A stretch of DNA of 64,000 bases from Citrus sinensis (taxonomy: Eukaryota > Streptophyta > Magnoliopsida > Sapindales > Rutaceae): positions 22,264,501 to 22,328,500 of the forward strand of contig NC_068561.1 in the NCBI RefSeq assembly GCF_022201045.2, in the 5' to 3' direction. The translations under genes and the position numbers were made by a program. Below, piece by piece: positions 12,818 to 24,800 of this stretch (positions within the stretch are counted from its first letter, which is position 1; each line of letters starts with the position of its first letter). The notes under the pieces were generated by a model that did not search any database, was not told the DNA's origin, and saw only the letters and a list, made by a program, of their open reading frames with translations.

Positions 12818-15800
12818 TCAGTCGGCTTCACCAAGTCCATCACTCCCATCCCCTCTCTTGGATATTGCTGTAAAATGAGGGCTGCTTTTCTTCGATTGTG
12901 AAGCAATTTCCGCATTCTTCCTCAAGACAGCTCCTGGAGAGGGGTATGGACGCTGTTGAAATAGTGGACCCTGAAATTCACAGAAAGATTTTACAAGCAG
13001 CACAATAAGCCTCAAGGCCTGGTCAGACCCAAAGTTAATGTAAACCAATGGGATGATAAACATGTGTATGCACTTCAGCATGCTTGCACACATGCAAAGA
13101 TAGACACAGGTAAGCAAAAGCTGTCACACGGCAATGCTTTTGACCAATATTAAGAATTACAAACAATCTATCAACACAACGAGGGGAGAGACCTCTAGAA
13201 GGAACCAGCTTGGGCATAAGAAATTTTTATCAATCTCTTGTATTTATGTGCATCATATAATAAATCATTCTGCCATACAACTAGCATAAAAGTATGAGTT
13301 GGCTTCTGTCCCTTTCAGCAAAATTAATCTCGATATAAGTATTTCCTAGTCTAGAACTAAATCTTGTCAAAATCGGGCCATCCACGGCAAAATGCTACAC
13401 TTCGATAAGAGGTGCTGATAATCTGGTTTCACCTAGTGATCGGTCGAGTCACAACCGGCAAAATTAATCTGGATATAAGTATTTACTATTCCAAAGTAGC
13501 TCTGTACATTAATGCCTACAAATTCGGACATTCAGCTGTATCTACAGCATTATCAAACATCCATAGTTGAACAAAGATAAAATAAATGTAATCAGTATAC
13601 CGTGGCAGTGGTGTCTGCTGCCCGGGGCTGCACTCCTTTTAGGCCAACAACCCTGCAGAATTATTACAGGATTAAACTAGACAACTCAAGCACAATACCA
13701 GAACATAATGAGAAAAAAAAACAAGAAACAAAATTATGATGTACCAGCCACCGCGGGGTGCATCTGAGTAAGAGCTTGGGTCCATGGGATCCAACTCATC
13801 ATCCTCACTGAAAGCACGTTTTCTGCTATCTTTTCTATTTCCTCTTCCCATAGGAGGTTTCCAACTGGACCAAGAAACTCATGGTGAGACCTTTGTTATT
13901 CAAAAAATAAATGCATTACTACTAGTACACATACATTATTTCAACTTTTTGCATTTTTTTTTGGGTTGTTTTGGTGTTTTTTTTTTTGGGTGATTCCAAC
14001 TGGTGTCCAACAGTCAAAGATATAAGCAAGACTTTACCAGGTTCAAACTTTTATACATGTCGACTCAATATGCAACAGAGACACGGCTTTATGCATTTGC
14101 CAAATTCTATCACCGTTCTGACGTTCTGTAAGAAAGAGCTAGTTGATTTAAAGCCAAGAGCCAAAGTCCATAACATTTGATGATAGTACCAAATGGAGTT
14201 AATTTCCATAACAAAACAACAGCAAGGAAATATCAATTCTCCTAGACAGCACCTAAAGACTTCAGCCAAGTAAACCAAGGTGAATGTTTTAGTCAAAATC
14301 CTCAACTAATTTCAAAGTTGCAGGACTGCAGCAAAACAAAATCCAGCGTTTATTCCATGGTAGTGCATACCATCGATCATTATATTTTATTGGTCTTACA
14401 TCTCATTGTTTATCCATCCTTTCTCATAGAAAGTTTTGAGCACGGGTGTTTTTAGGGTTTACAAAGTCTCTGTGTCCATTCACAAAAATGAAAGTGATAA
14501 TGTTTCTTATCCTTAGAGAGGCTGATAAGAATGCAAATATTGGCCCAGCAAAATCACTTGTATGAAATTAAATGTTTTCTTCTTAGAGCTCTTCCAAATT
14601 CATCTCTTTTTCCGAATACGACTCCTTAGAGCTCTTCCATATTCATCTTTTTTTCCGGATATGACAGCTACAATCAATTCAGTTGATAGCAAACCCCAAA
14701 TCAGTTCACATAACCTAAGATTTAAAGAAAGATCAGTTACCTCTGTTTTGGTCCATTTTTGCCAGAATCTTCTTTGGCATTTGCAGAATTGCTGGTCTGC
14801 TGCTGCTTATTCAAGCTGGTCAACAAGTACTGGCACTGTGGAAGATTGAGAACTCTGCATGGAAACAGTTTGCAAGAAATTCCTTGTCAATGCGTCTTTC
14901 TTGGGGGGAAAAAAATCATCATATGCTATTTTTATGAAACCCTGAGAGTCAGGATAAATTTGCATGAGACATCCATGCACTGAATATTTAGTATTATAGA
15001 TAAAAGGAAGTACTGTAGAAGAAACAAGATCCATGCATTTAATAACGTTTTTCTTACAGACAATGGATCATATTCATCCACAAAACGTAACTCAATAAAA
15101 CAGTGACCTTCTTTCACTAGTCCTAAATTCTAATAAACCAACTTTGGTAAAAGCAGTGATCTTGGAATATTAAGCAGAAAACTTAAATCAATTAATGACG
15201 GAACAAAAATCTAAAATCTCAATTTAGACTTGAGAGAATACATAAATATGCAGGAATTGTAAATTGCTCAAAACTAAGTTTCTTAGATAAAAAATCATTT
15301 AACTTTAGAAAAATGATGATTCAACCTTCAAAACCTCACATCTATGGAATGCTACCTAAGAATCCCATAAAAATAAAATCTAGAAGAAAGCCAAAAAATA
15401 AATCGTCTTTCATTGGCCAGGTCAAAATTTAAACAAATTAATCAAGATGGATGATACCACAAGATTTCTTTCAATAATATTTTTTAAAAGATTTCTAACC
15501 ACCAAATGACATGCACTGTGCTACATATTTCAAGGTGAAGTATGCTAATACACAGAAATTAGTGAGCAAAGGGCATCGTCCTACCTTGTACAGTGATTGC
15601 AGTAACCCCACGTCTGCACAAGACCTACTCCCCAACCACCGCAGTGCAAGCATCTCTCCAGCCCAGATGATGGGTTATCCCAGATCCCATTAGTTGTATT
15701 TCTCGAAGCATTGCTATCAGACTGTTCTGATGCAACAGGCTTTGATGAACCAGGGTGCACCCATTGTGATACATGGGTCCTTTTATTATAGTAATATTTA

Positions 15801-18075
15801 TGTCCTGTTTGTTAAGAGCACAAAGTTTAAGATGTTAAGATAAGATGAGAAATTGCATTATCTAGTTGATTCATACGTTCTCTGGAAGTTTGACCATTGC
15901 ATTAGCTTCCCAAAAAAAAAAAAATTCATAATTGTAATTGTGCAGAATCAAAGAAGAGAAATGAATGATGGAAATATGTTGCATATCAGGCATACCAGAC
16001 GTTTCATCTACTGCCTCGATCCAATCTTCCATAAGGGATAAATGTGATGGAGTTTGTGCTCTGGAAGAAGTTTCAACAGGTCTTTCCCACTGACTCTTTC
16101 CTGTACTTTCATTGTAATAATATGAAGCACCACTTGCAGGGTCTTTTGCCTCCACCTAAATGGTTATTATTAGATGTTAATGGAGGCATGAAAGACCAAA
16201 CATCTGTAAGAGGACTATGTCTAGACAAATTTTAGATATTTAAAGTCCTGGTAAATTCGAATCTATCTTGCATTTCTCCATGGTTGTTCACAATAAGGTT
16301 TTTAAAACTCTTGAATTCTATATGAATGTTCAAAATCAAAATTCATGTTCTCACCAAAATCAAGCATACCAAGCCTTTGTTCCTCATACTACAATTGCAG
16401 TTCCATCTGTATTTAAAAAGACCTAAAATGAATTTTTTTTTCAGAAATTTAAAACATAAGAATTTGAATGAAATCTCATTGTTCATATATGATCTCTTAT
16501 CAACATTACATGATGAGCAAATTCTATACAGATATGCAGGCTAATAAAAACCAAATTAAATAAGAAAAACAAACAGCTATTGGAACGCACCCATCCAGGA
16601 AGCAACTTTTCTCTATCATCAAGTTGAGCCGAAGTACTCTCCAACTTCTGAAATCAAAAAATTTGAAGTAAACGGTTATGAAAATGTACAAGATGGCTTG
16701 AAGATACAATTTGTTCATACAAGTTGCAGTCCAAGTAAAGAAGCTTGCAATAAGTTGGCAGTATAAACTAGAGTCATATCTCACAAACATGAATCTAAAG
16801 AGTACGACCATATGGTTGGGACAGAGGTAAGAAAATACATATGTAACAAAAGAGAGAAATTTGTATCCATTGCATTAATGTTATTAAAAACCAATAAATA
16901 GGGACAATTAGTAGTGCTAAAACTAAAGACAGAAACTTGCATTATTAATTCTTGGAGGATCGCCATTTTCTGAGGTATCTTTAAGAATACCCCTTGCTCT
17001 CAATCTCTGCTTAAGATACTCGGGCAATTCTTTAGTTACAGGCTTTTGTTCTGACTCACTATCCAGTTTGAGATTTCTCTGGCCCATCCCATCATTTCCA
17101 GCTCCCTGAGTTCCTGAAGCACCACAAGATATTAAATACTAATTTACTTCACAATCAAGAAAAGTAGCATGTTTTCACTTTTCACTGGTAAGTCTTACTG
17201 GTTATGGCAGTACTCTGAACATTGTAATAAGCAACGCCACCTGGCACACCATACCCATTTCCAATTTCTGTGTTACCTGGAACACAAGAAAAGAATTAGC
17301 AAACAAAATTCTTCTCAGATAAATCTAAAAAGAGCTACTCAGCTGCTTATTGAGTTGCTGCAAACTTTGAGTACGTCACTATGCAGACAAGCAATCCACA
17401 GAGAAAACAATAATTGAATGGGTGGTAAAACTTGTTCCACTAGTAAACAACATAAATTAACATCGGCACAATAAACAGAATACCAACCTTGATTGGGACC
17501 TGTTGGCTTGCCACGCTTTAAAGCCATTTCTGCACGATGTTCTGAGGTCATCTTCAGTAAGTGCTCCTGGCAAAAAAACTCATAATAGCTAACAATACCA
17601 CCCAATATGGTACCAAATAGGAATAAGAAATATATAAGTTGCATACTTTAAGAGCATTGGGATCACTTCGTTTAGCAAAAATGTCTGCACCATCATGGTG
17701 ACTAGCACCCACAACTCCTTCCTCTCTGAAATCAAATTCCAAAATACAAGTTATTAAACATAGACGCCAGATTGTTTATCGATATAAGCCATTCAAATAG
17801 GAAGCAAAATGATATCTAACCTTTGTCCTTGAATGATTTTTTGGGTTTCAATTTCCTACAAGACAGCGACAAAACAATCACGTCGTCGAATTTTTTTTTT
17901 TCCTTCTTAAAATAAGGGCAAGGAAATAAACGAAAGAGGAAAAGGAAGAGAGTGATACTTGTTCACGAAGCACAGCTTCTCGGGCAGCAGCTTCAATGTC
18001 ATTGGCGCTGGCGTTGGTGCCGGCGATGTTGTAAATTGATGAATTTCCATACGTATGAGGCGGCTTCTCACCCAT
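12818..18075 (-). CDS. PQBP1: PQBP1 homologue: tandem WW domains and U5-15kD-binding tail
   Basis: Thirteen exons join in frame on the minus strand: 17959-18075, 17821-17855, 17647-17725, 17488-17566, 17199-17276, 16941-17113, 16591-16647, 15996-16155, 15585-15804, 14741-14854, 13745-13864, 13601-13652, 12818-12970, giving about 478 residues. The first WW domain spans [20 protein letters not shown] to SQWERP. A second spans [20 protein letters not shown] to SQWVHP, split by an intron. The tail carries YSDAPRGGW and [20 protein letters not shown], nearly identical to the C-terminus of human PQBP1 that binds the U5 snRNP protein U5-15kD/Dim1. This points to a nuclear pre-mRNA splicing factor. 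The exon 6-7 intron needs a GC donor. The ATG at 18075 is the only in-frame Met before a stop, yet the frame stays open for about 36 codons upstream, so an unseen upstream exon is possible. Confidence 0.9.
14582..14665. repeat. Short tandem duplication in a PQBP1 intron
   Basis: A unit of about 45 bases beginning CTTAGAGCTCTTCCA and running through ATTCATCT and TTTTTCCG is present twice in a row with a few differences. It lies in the intron between exons 10 and 11, so it does not alter the protein. Confidence 0.6.
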
Positions 18076-19566
18076 TATTAAGGCCCCTGCCGCAACCAAC
18101 TTCGACGAAAGACTTGCTTCTTCTTCTTGTTGGCTCTTGTGTTTCTCTTTGTCAATAATTTCAATTTCAACAATTTATAATTGATGATTTCCTTGCTGGG
18201 TTTTGTGAGTGAAGAAGAACAATTAGAGAAGGAAGAGTTTTAGTCAGTGGCTAAACCAGGAGGTTAAAATGAATAAAAGTAAACTTGCGGGGGGAAACTA
18301 TTCAAATTATGTAAAACACGGTGGTGTTCAAAGAAACATTTTAATTAGAATCGAGTAAATTTCAATTAGATCCCTACCTCCTCCGAAATCATTTTTCGAC
18401 CTGGACCGCCCCTGGTTTTAGTGTTGGGTTTCGGCCGAAGGGCCCATGGGCTTTTGACCGAATACCCAAGTTATATCTTCCTTTTTTCTTTTTTATTATG
18501 CTCTCACATCATTAGAAAACTGGGATAAGCAACTTTGAATTTTCAGCACTGCAACATTGTACCTTTATTATGAGTCATAGAGTTTGTTTCACACAAAATC
18601 CATTTCTTTTAGCTTCCCTGTTAAATGATGTTCATAATTACAACTTTGAAAAGAAAATTCTATCTGAAAAAATTATTTAGTAAAACCAGCTCTTTTAATA
18701 GTTCTCTACTTCAACATACAAAATTACAAAGCTTAATTTGAAAAGTCATTTGGTCCTACAGCTCCATCACTAGCCATCTGAGCATCACTTAGCACATACA
18801 TACAGGAAATTTTGTTCAATAAGAAAGTCGAAACTTAAAACATATAAGAGCAAACTTGTGAGATCTCTCGTGATGGCTGATCCGGAAGCAGATCCATTCT
18901 ATCGGTTCTTGACTAGGGCACGCCTGCGAATTATACAGAAGGAAAACTATATGAGATGAAGAAAAATGAAAAGCTTTCACAAAACGTATTCCGCTCCATC
19001 ATTAATAGTTACAGGTTTTAGACATCAACCATGTTCATAGTCAACTAAAATTTAGAAATGCTTTGCTTTTTCCTGTATTTCCATAGTCCACTGGAGTAAG
19101 CCAGTGAGAATCCAAATAAGTTTCTGAAGTTAGTGTCAAGGCAGATCAGGTCTTTTTAATTACTTATGTTCCACCTTTGTTTAGTTCATTAACTTGAATT
19201 AATTGATAAATAATTACAGATGTGGGTAAAATACAGATGAGTTAACAGAATATCTGTCAAACATATTTGCAGGGTATAAAAGAAAATGGAATTACTGAGA
19301 ATGCAGCAAAAGAATATGTGAAAATCGTACTATTTCCAACATTTGAAACTTATCCAATGCTCGTAAAATCTTCAGAAGTAGCAATCACCATAATCAATAT
19401 ACAATTACTTTTTATCAAATATAAAATTTGTAAGCAAATTGCAGGACAGGAAAAGGAGATGGGAGTACTGAAATTTTGAGGAAATATAAACAAATCTTGT
19501 AGTTAGCAAGAGTTTCAGATTGATATGGTGCACATCAAGTCTTGGAAGCAGATTTCTTAAATTCAT
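18076..19566. other. PQBP1 leader and intergenic DNA
   Basis: The first 150 bases should hold the leader and promoter of the minus-strand PQBP1 gene; no clear TATA element is seen. The rest is AT-rich without a convincing frame. A minus-strand acceptor-like TATACAG| near 18925 followed by a GC-richer segment (about 18860-18925) could be part of a 3' UTR exon of the decayed F-box gene, which I cannot confirm. Confidence 0.4.
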
Positions 19567-20239
19567 TAGGGGTGGGCAAAAAAACCGTAGTGTTAAAAAA
19601 ATCGAACCGAACCGATGATTTTTTCTAATTCAGTTCGGTTTTTATTTTTAAAAAAAACCGAATATATCGTTTGTAAAAAAAACCGAAATGTCGGTTCGGT
19701 ATTCGGTTCACTTAGCTGAACCGAAAAACCGAACCGAAAAACTGAATTATTTTTTGATTTTATTCAAATCAAACATGTGTTAATAATTTTATTCAAATCA
19801 GACATGATTTTATTCAAATCAAACATGTGTTATTTCTCTTTATAATATTATGATTATGTTTATATAGATGGAGTATTGGAGTTTGGTTATATATTTTGAA
19901 ATTTTAATATTTCATATTTTGGGAGTATCTTATTAATAGTTAGTAAGATATTAGTGATAAAATGTGTTTTGAATACTTTGTATTTATTGTTAATATTTGT
20001 AATAAAATTAGGATAAATTAATTGTTGAAAAAAATTATTACATTCATGAGGCCCAATGGGCTAAAAAATTAAAAATTCAAAATAGGCCCAATAGGCCCAG
20101 AACCAAAAAAACCGAACCGATCCGAAAAGAACCGTTTGAGTTCGGTTCTTATTCGGTTCTTTTTATAAAATAACCGATTTAAATCGGTTCTACTTAATTT
20201 CAAACCGAACCGAACCGAACCGAACTGTGCCCACCCCTA
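19567..20239. mobile_element. hAT-type non-autonomous element with CCGAA-rich subterminal repeats
   Basis: Perfect 12-bp terminal inverted repeats TAGGGGTGGGCA and TGCCCACCCCTA bound a 673-bp element. It is flanked by a perfect 8-bp target duplication AAATTCAT (19559-19566 and 20240-20247), the length made by hAT transposases. Both ends are packed with CGGTTCGGTT and CCGAACCGAA repeats, likely transposase-binding sites. The middle is AT-rich with short tandem copies of TTTTATTCAAATCA and no reading frame. The intact ends and duplication suggest a fairly young copy. Confidence 0.9.
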
Positions 20240-20759
20240 AAATTCATACAATACCTTCAGGTCATAGCAACAGCCAACATACCCATAATCAAAAAGCTTT
20301 ACTAGGTGCAACAAGTTCCAGCAGTTCACCAATCTAACTATTAAGCAGTGAAATAATACTGTATAGAATTATTGACTGGCAGATTTGCGATTCTTGCTTC
20401 CCGTAGTATGCTCAATCCACAGCACTCGAAAAATTTTCATTTGCAAATAAAAATAATAAATAGAAGGGGCGCTAATGAACAGTAGAAATGAATCCATGCC
20501 CTCTAAGTAGAAATTTTAAACGCAATTGGTAGGCAGAGTGTAACTGAGAAACAAAGTTACAACAATCAATCATTCCAGCGAAGGAACTACCGAACTAGGC
20601 AGGATATTTAATTATCATAAAATCCCCTGATCCAGTACAATTTCTTCCAAGTTCACAAATAAACAGTTTATGGAATTAACAGCAAATATCAAACAATTGA
20701 GCAAAAGTTATTTTTGAGGAAAGAAAATAGAGGAGACAGCATTTCTTGCCTGGTTGAAA

Positions 20760-21710
20760 CCATTCGTTGTACAAAGCTAGGCTCGCGCTAAAAGGAACTA
20801 CTTTTTCGAGTCATGTTAATCCCACTAATTTCAAGATTTTTAAATTCCATTTTCTCCAGGTCACAGGAAACCGGCTCCTCAGTACCCTTTGCCAACAGAA
20901 AATCGTTATCGATCATACCCAAGGACTTGTAAAATCTGACTTCCGGCAAAACCGCACATCGTGTAGTTCAAGTCTCAGACTTGTAAAACTCTGTCATCAC
21001 CCATTTGCAATATCGGTTAATTGGCTGAAGATCGGTATTGCAGCAAAAAATCAGGGCAGGCGAGTCCCTTAAATGTGCCACAGTAACTTGAGTCTTATGT
21101 CCACCAGGACGATAGCTTGGAAGCAACAACTCTGGAATTTTCCTCGGAACCAAAATCAAATGACAAAACAACTGACACAGGCATGCAGGCAACCAATTCA
21201 CAGTTCCATTGACAAATGCCATCGAAACCTCATCAAGCGCATAGCGTTCTATTTTAACTCCAATCGTCATACACAAATTGGCGCTCGCCGCTCGGCGAGT
21301 AAACCTCAACTTCAGCTGGTTTCCCATCAAAGAAACCCGCGTACAAAATCCTCACAATCTTGAAGTCATTACTCTTTTGGTCAAACCCAAGCCCAAAAGC
21401 CAAGGCTGTTAGTTTTACGATCCTCCAAATGGGGAGGATAGCAAGAACTCTGGCTCCGAAGAATCCTGAACTTCATAAATCGTAATGGAGGGATTCCAGA
21501 GGTATAAAGTTCGACAAAACGGCCGAGAATGGGACAAACAAATCAACCCATTAGAACAACCAACAAGCCTAAACAGCTTGGTCTCAGACTCACTAGTAAA
21601 TAAGATTTCAATACTTGAATGCTCAACATAAGTCCTGTCATGCATTAAGGCGAATGCATCCTTGCCAGTAGCGCCAGTCTTGTGATGAAAAAGAAATCCA
21701 TTACCATTAC

Positions 21711-21743
<33 letters not shown>

Positions 21744-21879
21744 AATTGAGACGTGAGGAAATGAAATTAGTGTTAGTGATCAAGGGACCCCGTGCTTTGC
21801 AAACACACGTACATCTAATAAGGTCCTTGGCTGGTAACCGGACAAGTAGAATATCGTCAGGAAGATGAACTAAAGACAT
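20760..21879 (-). pseudogene. Decayed F-box/kelch-associated gene
   Basis: The minus strand opens with a recognisable but eroded F-box, MSLVHLPDDILLVRLPAKDL then IRCTCVCKARGPLI. Fragments of an F-box-associated domain follow: LFRLVGCSNGLICLSH, LYLWNPSI, then in another frame LTALAFGLGFDQKSNDFKIV with GKPAEVEVYS, later FVNGTVNW and WVMTEFYKSET. An in-frame TAA follows SSPFGGS at about 21415. At least two or three further frame changes are needed to follow the homology to about 20760, so the gene is very probably dead. An (ATT)n tract at about 21712-21742 encodes an Asn run inside the F-box region. A short truncated F-box protein of 154 residues could still be made. Confidence 0.8.
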
Positions 21880-24800
21880 TTTTAAACGTGTACATCAAGT
21901 GGGAAATTTTTGCTGTCACTTAGCTGGCTCTCTGCTGTGCTTCATTCCACGTCACTAATAATACAACAATAATAAAAGCTTCTTCGCTCAAAGGCTGAAA
22001 AAAAAAAAAAAAGCACTTGGCCCATGGGCCTAGTTGGACTACTAATTGTCTTTTACATGGATAAAAATGAAGCAACGAAGCAAATATTAAATATCAACGT
22101 AGTCTCTTCTACTTTTCTTTTGGCTTTTTATAGTCTCTTCTACTTTTTTATTTTTTAAAATACTGATATATTACAATTAAAACTCCACTAATATTTAAAA
22201 CCAGATAGTAATCAGGACTCTCCATGATCACAAAGCGGGGAGCCAAATAAATCTCCTATCAGAAAGAGACTCGAGTCCCAGCCATTACTTAAACTCGAAC
22301 TCATGCGCCCAAGGTTATTGAGAGCTCTGAGTTGCCAATGAACTTTTCTTTTTAGTTTTTAGTTTACAAATAAAAATATGTAATCTTCAACATCTAATAA
22401 ATTATATGAACAACTTTGAAAATCTTATTAATATGCCTTTGCACTTCAAAATTAATTTCACAAGGTTTGAAATATAATTTACCAAATCAAGGTGTAATTT
22501 ATAACTTTGGGGAAAATCAAAGTATCGGAGATTTGAGCTCACAATACAATAATTTTAAAACATTAAAAACAAAACCTAAGCTTGCTTATTCAGCTTTGCC
22601 TTTGAATCTTGATAAGTAATTTTAAGTTAACTGTGATTTGGGGATTTTTTTTGTGGGGGTGGGGATTATCCAATCATCCTTTTCTTGAGCTAAACGCATA
22701 GAATAAAGTACCCCGTCATCTTTTTGTCCAAAGTGACATCCACTTTTTCATTCAAGTTTGTTGTTGTTGCTCTTTGTTCTATTTTTGGGCCAATTTGATT
22801 CCTTCAATTATCAACTTGATCGTCAGGCAATGGCCTCGGTAGTGGGAGACAGGGGAAACTTTTAGAATCTTCTCTCTCTTCTTTTTATTTTTTATTTTTT
22901 ATATTTGCATCTTTACCTTTTGATCAAAGCTTATTTTTGGAGATTTTTATTTTTATTTTTAAGATTAAGTGTTCACTCCATCCCAAGTTGCCAACAAACT
23001 CTCTACTTTCTCAAACTCTATATTTGCTTCATTCTCTTTGTTTAGCTCATTAAGTTTTTAAAAGTTTAAACTAAAAATTGGATGTTTTATCTTTAGGACA
23101 TCCAAGTAAAACGTTGATATGATATAGTAACCCATGCACCCACTCCACTTTATATCTCGTGCACAAGCGAAAATTGGAAAAAAGAAAAAAAGGAAAAAAA
23201 ATCCTCTAAAAATAGTGTGAATGAAAAAAATTAAAAAGTATGTAATATTGTTATAAATCATCCTCTACGCAAAAATAAAATCCAAATGGTTTGAAGAGGA
23301 CAATCCTTTGCGAAAACAATTACATTGAATAATATTCAAAAAATATTTATTGACTCATTTTAATTGGAATTTATAATTTGCAGACAATTTTGTATATTTT
23401 ATTTTCAATCGACACGTTACAAATGAAGAACCACCCACTATTTAGATAGTAACTCACTTTTCTTCTCACACATGTTTAAGTGCCTTTGTACAAATATGTG
23501 GGAGAGTACTTCTTCTAAATATTTGAAATAGATTTATCCTAATTGAAAAATAATATAAACCCTACCTCAACTCCATAATCCCACCAAAATAAAATGTTGA
23601 GATAGCTTTATTATTAATTCAACTTTTATTTATTCTTATGTGGAATTGAGTTGGAAGGTGTGGAGTTAAAGTGGGTTCTCTATCATTACTTATTCTATTT
23701 CAACCTAATTATTGAGTTGCTCTATATCAAATAACACAACGAAATACAAAAAAAAATAATAAATGAATGCTTACAAATCTTTCCTTAAGAAAAATAAAAA
23801 TAAAAATAAATAAAAGTGAGATTCTCAGTTAAAGTAAGTAGGTGGGGTTCGGGTAGCATCTATGAAAATGTGAACTTGAGTTTTAAATGAACTGGATTAA
23901 ACGTCACCAATCACTTTCTTAATAGTAACCTTAAAATTTATGCTATAAACATATATATTTTATTAACAAGCATAAAGTGTTGAAGGATATCAGTGTATTT
24001 ATGTAACATTTGTGGGCAAATGCCAAATTTTACGACCTAAAACAAGCTAATTAATTACATTTGACCTAACAGGTAGAAACTACGGCAAAGTCTATGTCTA
24101 CGGCATGCATGGTGTAGTAATTTAGCAACATCAAGGAAGGTGACCACAAACAAAAGCAATCAATTCAAAACGATAAGGATATGTGTATGAAAAGAGATGA
24201 TAAAAATTGAAAATTTGCGTGGCCGGAGTGCTTCCCAAACAACACGAAAGAGGCCCACAAGTGCTTTTTTATATACATGGAATAAAGAAATGAGGTCATC
24301 AATGCCAGCCATGCAAGCCTTAGGCCTATCAATAAAGCAAGAAAATGTCTTTTGTGGATGGATGGATCCCCCACTCCATGTGTTACTATCACTCGCAATG
24401 AATAATCGTCGACCCAGAAACCAAATGCGTCAAGCAAGGCCGTCCTTTTAGAGTCGCAAATTGCCCTTCCAATCCCTCATTTGGTCCGCTTTAGTAGTTT
24501 TGAATGCATTCAATGCTCCCAATAAATTTTCAATTTCAGACAGAGGCGTCGTTATTTATTTAAAAAAAGAAGAAGAAGAAGAAGAAGAAGAAGGAGAAGG
24601 AGAAGAACTTTAATGCAATATTTATGCCTCCGGAGTATAATTAGAGTTTTGTTTTTTGTTTATCTTTTGTACCTACATATTGACTGACGCCTATCTAAAA
24701 ATAGTATTTTCATAGAATACGATTGTCAGATGAGAGAATTGACACATTTCTCATACAATTACGGGTAGTTAGTGTTATTGTACATAATATCATATCCCCA

